This document shows, in pieces, positions 15,236 through 23,739 of a stretch of DNA of 64,000 nt (positions within the stretch are counted from its first letter, which is position 1; each line of letters begins with the position of its first letter). Below the pieces are notes generated by a model. The model had not been told where the DNA came from and ran no database searches. It worked only from the letters and a program-made list of their open reading frames with translations. This DNA is from Aliterella atlantica CENA595 (GTDB lineage Bacteria; Cyanobacteriota; Cyanobacteriia; Cyanobacteriales; Chroococcidiopsidaceae): contig NZ_JYON01000017.1 in assembly GCF_000952155.1 (NCBI RefSeq), forward strand, positions 1 through 64,000, written 5' to 3'. The translations under genes and the position numbers were made by a program.

Positions 15236-16399
15236 ATGGATAATTTAAAAGCTGTAATCATTGGGGCGGGAATGGGAGGATTGGTGACAGGGATAGCTCT
15301 ACGCCAAGCCGGATACGAAGTTGAAATATACGATCGCGTCAATCAACTGCGCCCAGCCGGAGCGGGAATATCGCTGTGGTCAAATGGCGTAAAAGTTCTT
15401 AACCGCCTGGGTTTGGGCAAAGAAATTGCTAGGATTGGCGGACCGATGGAGCAGGTAGGCTATTACAATCCGGCAGGAGAGAAACTGACAAACTTCAGCC
15501 TGCAACCTTTAGTAGATGATGTAGGACAGCAACCGTATCCAGTCGCGCGGACAGATTTGCAGGGAATGTTGCTAGATGTATTTGGGGCAGAAAACGTTCA
15601 ATTTAATAGTAAATGCATCGCTGTAGAGCAAAATGCCGATAGTGTAACAGCAGTATTTGAGGATGGACGTAAAACCACAGGAGACATTTTAGTGGCAGCC
15701 GATGGCACGCACTCAATTATTCGCAATTACGTCCTAGGTCATGCTGTAGAGCGGCGTTATGTTGGTTATGTAAATTGGAATGGCTTAGTTCCTGCAAGCA
15801 TTGACTTAGCCCCCAAAAATAGCTGGGATGTGTATGTAGGCGAACACAAACGCGCTTCGATGATGCCAGTGGGAGGCGATCGCTTTTACTTCTTTTTCGA
15901 CGTACCATTACCCAAAGGCACTGTTAGCAGTCCAGAAACTTATAGAGAAGAACTAAGTAGCTTTTTTAAAGGTTGGGCAACCCCAGTCCAAAACTTAATT
16001 TCGCGCCTAGATCCGCTCAAAACCAATCGCGTAGAAATTCACGATATCGAACCGTTGCAAACGCTTGTACGCGGTAGAGTAGCTCTACTCGGAGATGCCG
16101 CACACAGCACCGCGCCCGATTTGGGACAAGGAGGCTGTCAAGCGATGGAAGATGCATTAGTTTTGGCTACGTTTTTGCAGACTACTAATATCAGCGTGGA
16201 AGATGCGCTGAAACGTTATGAAACGGCACGCAAAGACAGAGTTGCAGACGTGGTTACAAGAGCGCGGAAGCGCTCTTACATGACTCACGGCAAAGAGCCA
16301 GAGAAAACCCAACAGTGGTACGAGGAACTGAAATACGAAGATGGCACAAATATTATCAATGCCATCTCGAAGACAATTCTTGCCGGACCATTGCACTAG
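15236..16399 (+). CDS. hpxO: FAD-dependent urate hydroxylase, HpxO type
   Basis: The 387-residue flavoprotein monooxygenase converts urate to 5-hydroxyisourate with NAD(P)H and oxygen. The N-terminus has the dinucleotide motif GAGMGGLVTGIALRQAG. Blocks close to the Klebsiella HpxO family are AGAGISLWSNGVKVL, RRYVGYVNWNGLV, GGDRFYFFFDVPLPKG, LLGDAAHSTAPDLGQGGC and RKRSYMTHGKEPEKTQQWY. The second FAD motif GD and the DxxxGQGGC segment are intact. The start at 15236 matches the family N-terminus; an upstream in-frame start would add 32 unrelated residues. It heads a set with permease, HIU hydrolase and OHCU decarboxylase. A xanthine or salicylate-type hydroxylase is less likely. Confidence 0.9.
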   Translation: MDNLKAVIIGAGMGGLVTGIALRQAGYEVEIYDRVNQLRPAGAGISLWSNGVKVLNRLGLGKEIARIGGPMEQVGYYNPAGEKLTNFSLQPLVDDVGQQPYPVARTDLQGMLLDVFGAENVQFNSKCIAVEQNADSVTAVFEDGRKTTGDILVAADGTHSIIRNYVLGHAVERRYVGYVNWNGLVPASIDLAPKNSWDVYVGEHKRASMMPVGGDRFYFFFDVPLPKGTVSSPETYREELSSFFKGWATPVQNLISRLDPLKTNRVEIHDIEPLQTLVRGRVALLGDAAHSTAPDLGQGGCQAMEDALVLATFLQTTNISVEDALKRYETARKDRVADVVTRARKRSYMTHGKEPEKTQQWYEELKYEDGTNIINAISKTILAGPLH

Positions 16400-16464
16400 G
16401 AAAAAAGCAAAGTCGTAATACAGCTTTTCTTTCTTTTAACTTTTAACTTGCTTATTAGGAGAAT

Positions 16465-17871
16465 ATGATGGCATTCAACGAGGAGTTGATTGAGCGAGTA
16501 GGACAGGATGTACCCCCACAAGCCGTTTCTACAAGCAAGTTGATTTATGGTCTAGATGACCGTCCGCCAGTACCGGAAGCGATTTTTGTGGCGATTCAGC
16601 ACGTACTAGCAGCGTTTGTGGGCATTATTACCCCCCCGTTGATTATCGGTACTACAATTGGGCTTTCGCCCACAGAAACCAGCTATATAGTTAGTATGTC
16701 GTTGTTTGTTTCTGGGTTGGCGACCTTTCTCCAGGTTAAACGTTTTGGAATAGTGGGGTCTGGTTTACTGAGCCTCCAGGGTACTAGCTTTGCCTTTTTA
16801 GGCTCGATCGTTGGCGTAGGAACAGCAATTATCGGGGCTGGCGGAACTCCCCAAACTGCCCTCGCCAGAATTTTTGGAGTCTGCTTTGTAGGTGCATTTG
16901 TGCAAATTTTCTTTAGTCGCTTTTTGCACCTTGCCCGCCAGATCATTTCTCCGGTTGTTTCGGGAACGGTAGTAATGATTATTGGCTTGAGCCTGATTAA
17001 AACAGGTGTGGTGAGCATGGCAGGAGGAATTGCCGCCCAGAAAAATGGAACTTTTGGCAGTCCTCAAAACCTGGCTTTATCTGGTTTGGTACTGGGGACG
17101 ATTATCTTAATGAATGTAACAGGCAACCGCTATTTGAGAATGGGCGCGATCGGTATTGGCTTACTCGTGGGCTACGTTGTCTCCATCTTTTTGGGGTTAG
17201 TAGACTTCAGTATCTTTAGCAAACTGCCACCGATCAGCGTTCCCTTACCCTTGCGCTACGGCATGAGCTTTGATTTTGTTTCCTTTATTCCGTTTGTGCT
17301 GCTTTACATCCTCACTTCTATAGAAACTATTGGCGACTTAACCGCGACTTCAGCGATTACTGGACAGCCCGTAGAAGGCAGTCTGTTCATGCGCCGGATC
17401 AAAGGCGGCATTTTGGGAGATGGCATCAACTGTCTAATGGCGGCATTGTTCAACACCTTCCCCGTGACCACATTTAGCCAAAACAATGGTGTGATCCAAA
17501 TGACAGGGGTTGGCAGCCGTTATGTGGGCTTTTACATTGCTGGGGTTCTAGCGCTTCTAGGTTTATTTCCGCTTGTGGGCGGTGTCTTTCAATCGTTGCC
17601 GCAACCTGTGTTGGGGGGAGCAACCGTAGTGATGTTTGGCGCGATCGCTGTAGCTGGTATCGATATTGTATCTTCCGTAGAAATTGGTCGCCGCGATTTG
17701 ATGATCGTTGCAGTTTCCCTAGCATTGGGCTTAGGCGTAGTCTACGTTCCGGAAATCTTTACCAATAAGCCCGCCCTAGTCCAAAATCTATTTTCCTCCG
17801 CTACTGCCACTGGCGGGCTGTCTGCCGTGCTTTTGAATTGGTTGTTGCCCAGAAATATGGACAATCGCTAG
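16465..17871 (+). CDS. NCS2 family nucleobase/urate permease
   Basis: The 468-residue inner-membrane permease has about 12-14 hydrophobic segments. Diagnostic sites of the nucleobase-ascorbate transporter family are present: the QH pair in the first helix (FVAIQHVLAAF), SIETIGDLTATSAIT, and the signature SQNNGVIQMTGVGSRY. Members of this branch carry urate or xanthine by proton symport. It is 65 bases after hpxO and 25 before the HIU hydrolase gene, so urate is the likely substrate. A truncated paralog lies at 14566. Confidence 0.92.
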   Translation: MMAFNEELIERVGQDVPPQAVSTSKLIYGLDDRPPVPEAIFVAIQHVLAAFVGIITPPLIIGTTIGLSPTETSYIVSMSLFVSGLATFLQVKRFGIVGSGLLSLQGTSFAFLGSIVGVGTAIIGAGGTPQTALARIFGVCFVGAFVQIFFSRFLHLARQIISPVVSGTVVMIIGLSLIKTGVVSMAGGIAAQKNGTFGSPQNLALSGLVLGTIILMNVTGNRYLRMGAIGIGLLVGYVVSIFLGLVDFSIFSKLPPISVPLPLRYGMSFDFVSFIPFVLLYILTSIETIGDLTATSAITGQPVEGSLFMRRIKGGILGDGINCLMAALFNTFPVTTFSQNNGVIQMTGVGSRYVGFYIAGVLALLGLFPLVGGVFQSLPQPVLGGATVVMFGAIAVAGIDIVSSVEIGRRDLMIVAVSLALGLGVVYVPEIFTNKPALVQNLFSSATATGGLSAVLLNWLLPRNMDNR

Positions 17872-17896
17872 TAGCCTCTTACCTCACTTGCTAACA

Positions 17897-18250
17897 ATGT
17901 CAGGCAAACTTACTACTCATGTTCTCGATACGGCTCAAGGTTGTCCTGGTAGTAATATCAGCTTAGAACTTTGGTTGGTTAACGCACCTGGGCAAAAAAC
18001 TTTACTCAAAACTGCTGTAACTAATGCTGACGGGCGTACTGATGCGCCTTTATTAGTGGATGCAGAATTAGTTGTGGGGGTGTACGAGTTGGTTTTCGTT
18101 GTCGGCGATTACTTTAAGTCTTTTGCCTTGCCAAATCCGCCATTTCTCAATCGGATTCCGTTGCAATTTGCGATCGCAAATCCTCGCAGTCACTATCACG
18201 TACCTTTGCTAGTTTCGCCCTGGTCTTATAGTACCTACCGAGGCAGCTAG
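17897..18250 (+). CDS. uraH: 5-hydroxyisourate hydrolase (transthyretin-like)
   Basis: The 117-residue enzyme hydrolyses 5-hydroxyisourate to OHCU, the second step of urate breakdown. The family pattern is complete: N-terminal LTTHVLDTAQGCPG with the catalytic His, a central NADGRTD with the Arg, and the C-terminal HYHVPLLVSPWSYSTYRGS whose YRGS tetrapeptide distinguishes these enzymes from transthyretin. The start at 17897 fits the family better than an upstream TTG. It is followed three bases later by the decarboxylase gene. Confidence 0.93.
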   Translation: MSGKLTTHVLDTAQGCPGSNISLELWLVNAPGQKTLLKTAVTNADGRTDAPLLVDAELVVGVYELVFVVGDYFKSFALPNPPFLNRIPLQFAIANPRSHYHVPLLVSPWSYSTYRGS

Positions 18251-18252
18251 CA

Positions 18253-18750
18253 ATGACTTATACAATTGCTCAAATCAACTCTATGAGCCAGGATGAGTTT
18301 GTTGCCGCATTGGGGGCAGTTTTTGAAGAAACGCCTGCGATCGCTCGTTCTACCTGGCAAAAGCGTCCATTTGCTGATGTAACCGATTTACACCAGCAGA
18401 TGGTAAATGCAGTTAAGGCAATGAGTAAACAACAGCAACTTACCTTAATTCGAGTACATCCTGACTTGGGTAGCAAGGTAAAAATGGCAGAAGCATCAGT
18501 GCAGGAACAGTCTGGTGTAGGACTAGATCGCTTGACTGCCCAGGAATACCAACGTTTTGAGCAACTTAATGCTGCCTACAAAGCTAAATTTGGTTTTCCC
18601 TTGATTGTGGCTGTGAAAAACCATACTAAAGACAGCATTTTTGCCACCTTTGATGAGCGTTTGGAAAATAGCGCAGATCGGGAGTTCGAGCGTGCGATCG
18701 CCGAAATTTATCAAATCGCCCAATTTCGCTTATTGGCAATAGTTTTGTAA
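18253..18750 (+). CDS. uraD: OHCU decarboxylase
   Basis: The 165-residue helical enzyme decarboxylates 2-oxo-4-hydroxy-4-carboxy-5-ureidoimidazoline to S-allantoin, the third step after urate. It has MSQDEFVAALGAVFEE, the catalytic region RVHPDLGSK, and FGFPLIVAVKNHTKDSI near the C-terminus, all typical of the stand-alone enzyme. It is three bases after uraH and 21 before the third porin gene, so all are probably on one transcript. Bifunctional fusions with HIU hydrolase occur elsewhere; here the two are separate. Confidence 0.92.
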   Translation: MTYTIAQINSMSQDEFVAALGAVFEETPAIARSTWQKRPFADVTDLHQQMVNAVKAMSKQQQLTLIRVHPDLGSKVKMAEASVQEQSGVGLDRLTAQEYQRFEQLNAAYKAKFGFPLIVAVKNHTKDSIFATFDERLENSADREFERAIAEIYQIAQFRLLAIVL

Positions 18751-18771
18751 TTCAATTTATGTGGGTGTGAG

Positions 18772-20502
18772 ATGAGTTCAATAAAATTTAACTGTTTATC
18801 AGGACTAATAATAGTCTGGAGTTTTGTCGTAGCTTCTGCTGCAAGTGTTGAAGCTGAAGAGGCGATGGGCGAGAAACAAGTAGCACAAGCAACTATCGTT
18901 TCTAATCAAGAGCAAACAATGGCGCAAGTTACCTCAGTTTCCCAGCTATCTGACGTACAGCCGACAGATTGGGCATTTCAGGCTTTACAGTCTTTAGTCG
19001 AACGTTACGGTTGCATTGCTGGTTATCCTGATGGCACATATCGCGGCAATCGAGCGCTAACTAGATATGAATTTGCCGCTGGATTGAATGCTTGTTTGGA
19101 CAGGGTTAACGAGCTAATTACTACGGCGACAGCAGATTCAGTTAGTAAAGAAGATTTAGCTACTTTGCAGCGATTGCAAGCAGAATTTAGTACCGAACTT
19201 GCTAGCTTGCGCGGGCGGTTAGATGCTTTAGAAATGCAAGCTAGCGAACTAGAAGCCAATCAATTTTCGACCACGACAAAACTAACTGGCAACGTATTTG
19301 TCAACCTTACAGGTGCTTTTGCTGATGGCACAGTTTTGGCAGAAGGGGAAACTGCCTTTAGAACTCAGCCGCGCACAGCTACACCTTTATTGCGGCAAAT
19401 TGATAGCGATCCCAATATTACTCTGAGCAATTATATATTTCTCAACTTCAATACTTCATTTACAGGTAGAGATAGTTTAGTGACGCAACTGGTATCGGGA
19501 AACGCTAGATCTCCAGCTAATGAGTTTGTATCGGCAGGTTTGTTTAATACTTTCGGGACTCCTTATACTGACCAGACAGGTACGCCTACAAGTGGATTTA
19601 ACAGCGTCTACGTTCGAGAACTTTTCTATAGCTTTCCTGTAGGAGATAATATTCAAGTAGCTGTTGGTCCGCGAGTTAATTGGTTTCGCTACTTTGATAA
19701 CAACCGTTTTACCAACTTTTTGCGGGGTGCAAGCAGTTTTAACTCGATTGGTAGCACGTTGGCAAATGCCATAGACAGAGGTTCGGGAGCGGCGATTGTC
19801 TGGAATTTGAGCAAACAACTTAAGTTTAGTGCGGCGTATTTGGGCGAAAACACGGAATTTTTATCTAGTCCTTTGTTTAATTCCTCCAGCAACCCCAGTC
19901 AGGGTTTATTTAATCCGACTAATACTATCTCCGCCGAATTAGGTTTTGCACCTAGCGATCGCTTGAATTTACGATTTCTCTACACTCGTTCTAATATTAG
20001 AGCGATCGCCGGACAAGTTGGCGGGGCGATCGGCGAACCTATATATGGCTTTGCTGATGATGGTTTTGATGGTCCGATTGACAATGCTTCTGCCGATACT
20101 TTTGTGTTTAATTTTGATTGGCTGATTGCATCGGGATTAGGCATATTTGGTCGATATTCCTACGGTAGTACAAATATAGAACCTTTAACTGCGGGTTTGC
20201 CTGATGGCGAAGTCAATGCTCAATCAGTGCAATTAGGAGTAGCTTTGCCTGACTTTGCTAAAGAGGGGGCGCTATTTACGCTATCTTATGTCATTCCTTT
20301 TGCTGTTTTAGATGGTCGCAATTTTTTAGCTTCTGGTGGCGGTGATGGTGGGGTGCAGTACGAGTTTGAAGCTACTTATTACTATCCCCTCACTGACAAT
20401 ATTGCCCTAGTGCCAGCTTTTTATTTGATTGGCAATCCTAACAACTTCAGCGATAATCCGACGATTTATGTAGGTAATTTACGCGCTCAATTTACCTTCT
20501 AA
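18772..20502 (+). CDS. SLH-OprB type outer-membrane porin (third of three)
   Basis: The 576-residue protein has a signal peptide ending near EAEEA, the SLH domain (QLSDVQPTDWAFQALQSL, CIAGYPDGTYRG, LTRYEFAAGLNACL), a coiled coil (~125-160) and a beta-barrel ending LRAQFTF with the terminal Phe intact. The SLH and coiled-coil parts are nearly the same as in the two porins of the importer operon, but the barrel is clearly different. It follows uraD by 21 bases in the urate operon, which suggests an outer-membrane route for urate, allantoin or a related compound. It meets the racemase gene tail to tail. Confidence 0.9.
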   Translation: MSSIKFNCLSGLIIVWSFVVASAASVEAEEAMGEKQVAQATIVSNQEQTMAQVTSVSQLSDVQPTDWAFQALQSLVERYGCIAGYPDGTYRGNRALTRYEFAAGLNACLDRVNELITTATADSVSKEDLATLQRLQAEFSTELASLRGRLDALEMQASELEANQFSTTTKLTGNVFVNLTGAFADGTVLAEGETAFRTQPRTATPLLRQIDSDPNITLSNYIFLNFNTSFTGRDSLVTQLVSGNARSPANEFVSAGLFNTFGTPYTDQTGTPTSGFNSVYVRELFYSFPVGDNIQVAVGPRVNWFRYFDNNRFTNFLRGASSFNSIGSTLANAIDRGSGAAIVWNLSKQLKFSAAYLGENTEFLSSPLFNSSSNPSQGLFNPTNTISAELGFAPSDRLNLRFLYTRSNIRAIAGQVGGAIGEPIYGFADDGFDGPIDNASADTFVFNFDWLIASGLGIFGRYSYGSTNIEPLTAGLPDGEVNAQSVQLGVALPDFAKEGALFTLSYVIPFAVLDGRNFLASGGGDGGVQYEFEATYYYPLTDNIALVPAFYLIGNPNNFSDNPTIYVGNLRAQFTF

Positions 20503-21231
20503 CTAGGGTGCAAGCGATCGCAATATACCTGTATATGGTTTGGAAATAGGATAAGCTAAGTCGCCTACTTTACTTGTACCCAAGCCTAAGCTGACAAGCA
20601 GTTCAACTAACTTAACGGCTGCACCCACTCCATCAATTACAGGCGCACCAATTTCTTGACTAATTGCTGTTGCTAAATCTGCCATGCCACTGCAACCTAG
20701 CACGATCGCACCTGCATTATCTTCTACTATTGCTTGGCGGCATTCTTCTGTAATTACCTTTCTTGCCTGAGAATCTGACTCTAACTCCAAAACAGCTAAA
20801 TCTGTAGATCGAATATTGCGACAAAATCGGCTCATGCCATAGTTTTCTACCAATTGCTGGGCAATAATGCGCGTCCGGCTTAAGGTGGTGACAATTGAAA
20901 ACCCTGTAGCAATTAAACTAGCTGTATGCATTGCTGCTTCAGCAATCCCAATTACCGGACCAGTAGCTAGTTCGCGGGCTGCTAGCAACCCAGGATCGCC
21001 AAAACAAGCGATAACATAACCATCTGCGCCTTCAATTTCACCTTGACGGATTTCCGCTAAAAGTCCTACTACACTTAAGGCTTCATCGTAGTGGCACTCG
21101 ATTGAAACTGGTCCCATTGTTGGGTTGCAGGCGATAATCTCAGTTTTGGGCGCTGCTACTTTCCGAGCCGCCATCCCAATTTTTTGCGTCATGCTAGCTG
21201 TAGTGTTAGGATTAATGACTTTAATTTTCAT
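20503..21231 (-). CDS. Allantoin/hydantoin racemase family protein (HpxA-like)
   Basis: This is a 242-residue Asp/Glu/hydantoin racemase-fold protein. It begins MKIKVINPNTTASMTQKIG. The two catalytic cysteines are in VIACFGDPGLLAAREL and VLGCSGMADL; PTMGPVSIECHYDEA and GPVIGIAEAAMHTASL are further blocks shared with Klebsiella HpxA. It would interconvert R- and S-allantoin so that all product can be hydrolysed. It is divergent from the allantoinase gene with only 20 bases between the start codons, so the promoters overlap. Other hydantoins are possible substrates, but the location favours allantoin. Confidence 0.85.
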   Translation of the reverse strand: MKIKVINPNTTASMTQKIGMAARKVAAPKTEIIACNPTMGPVSIECHYDEALSVVGLLAEIRQGEIEGADGYVIACFGDPGLLAARELATGPVIGIAEAAMHTASLIATGFSIVTTLSRTRIIAQQLVENYGMSRFCRNIRSTDLAVLELESDSQARKVITEECRQAIVEDNAGAIVLGCSGMADLATAISQEIGAPVIDGVGAAVKLVELLVSLGLGTSKVGDLAYPISKPYTGILRSLAP

Positions 21232-21251
21232 ATTTACTTTGACTTTTGATT

Positions 21252-22154
21252 ATGTCTCAATATCCAAGAGATTTAATAGGTTATGGGCGCAATCCTCCTC
21301 ATCCTCAATGGGTTGACGAGGCGCGGATTGCGGTGCAATTTGTAATTAACTACGAAGAAGGTAGCGAAAACTGTATATTGCATGGCGATGTTGCTTCAGA
21401 AGCCTTTTTATCAGAAATTATTGGCGCAGAACCGCTTGCTGGTTCTCGACACATGAATATTGAGTCAATATATGAATACGGCAGTCGTGCGGGCTTTTGG
21501 CGGTTGTATCGGCTATTTACAGGGCGCGGTATTCCCGTGACAGTTTTTGGCGTGGCGATGGCGCTAGAACGTAACCTTGAAGCCGTAGCTGCAATGCTAG
21601 AAGCAGATTGGGAAATTGCTAGTCATGGCTACAGGTGGATTGACTATAAATACTTTGGCGAGGATTTGGAACGAGAGCATTTGCAAAAAGCGATCGCCAT
21701 TCATACTCAAGTTACAGGCGATCGTCCTCTTGGTTGGTACACGGGGCGCAATAGCCCTAATACTCGTCGATTGGTAATTGAGGAAGGAGGGTTTCTATAC
21801 GATTCTGATAGTTATGCTGATGACTTACCTTATTGGGTAGGTGGTAGTAAACCTCATTTAGTTATTCCCTACACGCTCGATCACAACGATATGCGTTTTG
21901 CTACTACTCAAGGGTTTAATTGCGGCGAGCAATTTTTTACCTACCTGCGCGATGCTTTTGATGTGTTGTATGCTGAGGGCGAAACTGCACCTAAGATGAT
22001 GAGTATAGGGCTGCATTGTCGCTTAGTAGGTAGACCAGGACGACTCGCTGCTTTAGCTCGGTTTCTTGACTACGTACAGCAACGCGATCGCGTTTGGCTT
22101 TGTCGCCGAGTTGATATTGCCCATCACTGGTATAAATACCATTACTATGTTTAA
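21252..22154 (+). CDS. puuE: Allantoinase, PuuE type (polysaccharide-deacetylase fold)
   Basis: The 300-residue protein has the NodB/polysaccharide deacetylase fold but the sequence of PuuE allantoinases: YPRDLIGYGRNPPHPQW at the start, NYEEGSENCILHGD, SRAGFWRLYRLFTGRGIPVT, ASHGYRWIDY and TGRNSPNTRRLV. PuuE opens the allantoin ring to allantoate without the metal set of classical allantoinases. The ATG at 21252 is preferred to a TTG six bases upstream. It is divergent from the racemase gene. No allantoate amidohydrolase or ureidoglycolate enzyme follows in this window. Confidence 0.9.
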   Translation: MSQYPRDLIGYGRNPPHPQWVDEARIAVQFVINYEEGSENCILHGDVASEAFLSEIIGAEPLAGSRHMNIESIYEYGSRAGFWRLYRLFTGRGIPVTVFGVAMALERNLEAVAAMLEADWEIASHGYRWIDYKYFGEDLEREHLQKAIAIHTQVTGDRPLGWYTGRNSPNTRRLVIEEGGFLYDSDSYADDLPYWVGGSKPHLVIPYTLDHNDMRFATTQGFNCGEQFFTYLRDAFDVLYAEGETAPKMMSIGLHCRLVGRPGRLAALARFLDYVQQRDRVWLCRRVDIAHHWYKYHYYV

Positions 22155-22195
22155 AGGTTTAATGTGCTGGTTTAGAGCAAAGTATAAAAATTTTT

Positions 22196-22384
22196 ATGGC
22201 AAATCAAACTTTATTTATAGTTAAGTTATTAGTTGTCTCAGTAATAGTGTCTGTAGCAATTAAATTTGTTCCTTTATCTGTACCAGCGACAACAACTAAT
22301 GCCCTGATTGGCATATTGACACCAACGCTGCTAATGGCGATCGCATTATTATCTCGTTATGCGTTCAGACAACAGCGCACTTAA
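22196..22384 (+). CDS. Small membrane protein, 62 aa
   Basis: Two hydrophobic segments (about residues 7-24 and 35-53) with a basic tail RYAFRQQRT make this a likely small inner-membrane protein. It carries no motif I recognise. It lies 42 bases after puuE and 117 before the AI-2E transporter gene; similar short membrane proteins are common in cyanobacteria. Function unknown. Confidence 0.55.
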   Translation: MANQTLFIVKLLVVSVIVSVAIKFVPLSVPATTTNALIGILTPTLLMAIALLSRYAFRQQRT

Positions 22385-22500
22385 TTAACATAGGTTTAAT
22401 TTTCTGACAACAGCATTGCGAATCTAGGACAAAAAGCCAAAATTCGTTAATCTAGCTGCATCGATATCTTTTTACACTTTTTGCTGGGAGTTACCAAAAC

Positions 22501-23673
22501 GTGAATCTCGGTCAATGGATTGGTTTGATTGCCTTAGTTCTTTCGTTGTACATATTATGGCAAGTTCGTCAATTACTTTTATTAGTATTCACAGCGATCG
22601 TTATATCTACAGCTTTAAATAGGCTAGCAAGGCGCTTGCAAAGGTCTGGAGTATCGCGCGGCATTGCTATTTTGCTATCTATTAGTATTTTGCTAACTAT
22701 TATCGTTGGCTTTTTCTGGCTGATCGTGCCAGCTTTTTCGACTCAATTTCAACAACTAGCAGAATTATTTCCCAAAGGATTAGCTAGGTCAGAATTTTGG
22801 GTAGAACAATTAGAAAGGCGCGTTCCCAAACAATTAATTCCTTATCTACCTGATGTTGACGGATTAATTAACCAAATTCAACCGTTAGCAAATCAACTTT
22901 TACAAAGATTCTTTACGTTATTTTCTAGCTCGTTTGGCTTTGTTATTGACTTTTTGTTAGTGCTGATTTTGACACTAATGTTACTTGCCGATCCCTTGCC
23001 GTATCGTCAAGCATTTATGCGCTTATTTCCGTCTTTCTATCGGCGGCGAGTAGATACAATTTTAGACCGTTGTGAAGTAGCCCTGCGCGGTTGGTTGACG
23101 GGTATTTTGTTCAATATGTTTGTCATTGCTAGCTTAAGCGGTATTGGTTTGACAATTTTAGGCGTACCATTAGCATTAGCTCAAGCAGCTTTAGCAGGAA
23201 TTTTGACATTTATTCCCAATGTAGGACCAACTTTAAGTGTAATTCCGCCAATGGCGATCGCTTTACTTGATGCACCTTGGAAGTCATTGGCTGTACTAGG
23301 GTTATATATTGGCATTCAGCAGTTAGAAACTAATGTTTTGACACCCTATGTTATGGCGCAGCAAGTCTCGTTATTGCCTGCTATAACGTTGCTATCTCAG
23401 GTCTTTTTTGCGACATTTTTTGGTTTTTTAGGTTTATTACTGGCATTACCTTTAACAGTAGTTGGTCAAGTATGGCTGCAAGAAGTAGTGATTAAAGATG
23501 TCTTAGATAAATGGGGGCGCGATCGTTCTGGAGATCTGCCAAAACAAGACCAAGATGTTGAAGCAGAAACAAGTAACGATAAATTTGTACAAAAGGCAGA
23601 TGAACCTGCAAATGAACGAATAGTCGTTATAGACAAAACAGAACCACCAATTGATAAACGCGATGCAGAATGA
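22501..23673 (+). CDS. AI-2E family transporter / permease
   Basis: The 390-residue inner-membrane protein has about eight hydrophobic segments arranged as in the AI-2E (PerM/YdiK) family: an N-terminal group, a loop with QLAELFPKGLAR, and C-terminal segments with the conserved GILTFIPNVGPTLSVIPP. The start is GTG at 22501 with GGGAG nine bases before. The C-terminal ~55 residues are charged and disordered. Family members export small molecules or ions, and the name does not prove an autoinducer role. A palindromic repeat follows its stop. Confidence 0.87.
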   Translation: MNLGQWIGLIALVLSLYILWQVRQLLLLVFTAIVISTALNRLARRLQRSGVSRGIAILLSISILLTIIVGFFWLIVPAFSTQFQQLAELFPKGLARSEFWVEQLERRVPKQLIPYLPDVDGLINQIQPLANQLLQRFFTLFSSSFGFVIDFLLVLILTLMLLADPLPYRQAFMRLFPSFYRRRVDTILDRCEVALRGWLTGILFNMFVIASLSGIGLTILGVPLALAQAALAGILTFIPNVGPTLSVIPPMAIALLDAPWKSLAVLGLYIGIQQLETNVLTPYVMAQQVSLLPAITLLSQVFFATFFGFLGLLLALPLTVVGQVWLQEVVIKDVLDKWGRDRSGDLPKQDQDVEAETSNDKFVQKADEPANERIVVIDKTEPPIDKRDAE

Positions 23674-23688
23674 GATATCGCAGGCATT

Positions 23689-23717
23689 GTAGAGACGTTG
23701 CAGTGCAACGTCTCTAC
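23689..23717. repeat. Dispersed palindrome, GTAGAGACGTTGCA type
   Basis: A perfect 14-bp inverted repeat (GTAGAGACGTTGCA / TGCAACGTCTCTAC) with one central G. It is 16 bases after the transporter stop and 23 before the DUF39 gene. It may act as a terminator-like hairpin, though there is no T-tract. Confidence 0.85.
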
Positions 23718-23739
23718 GGTACGGTGGTAATATGCATTT

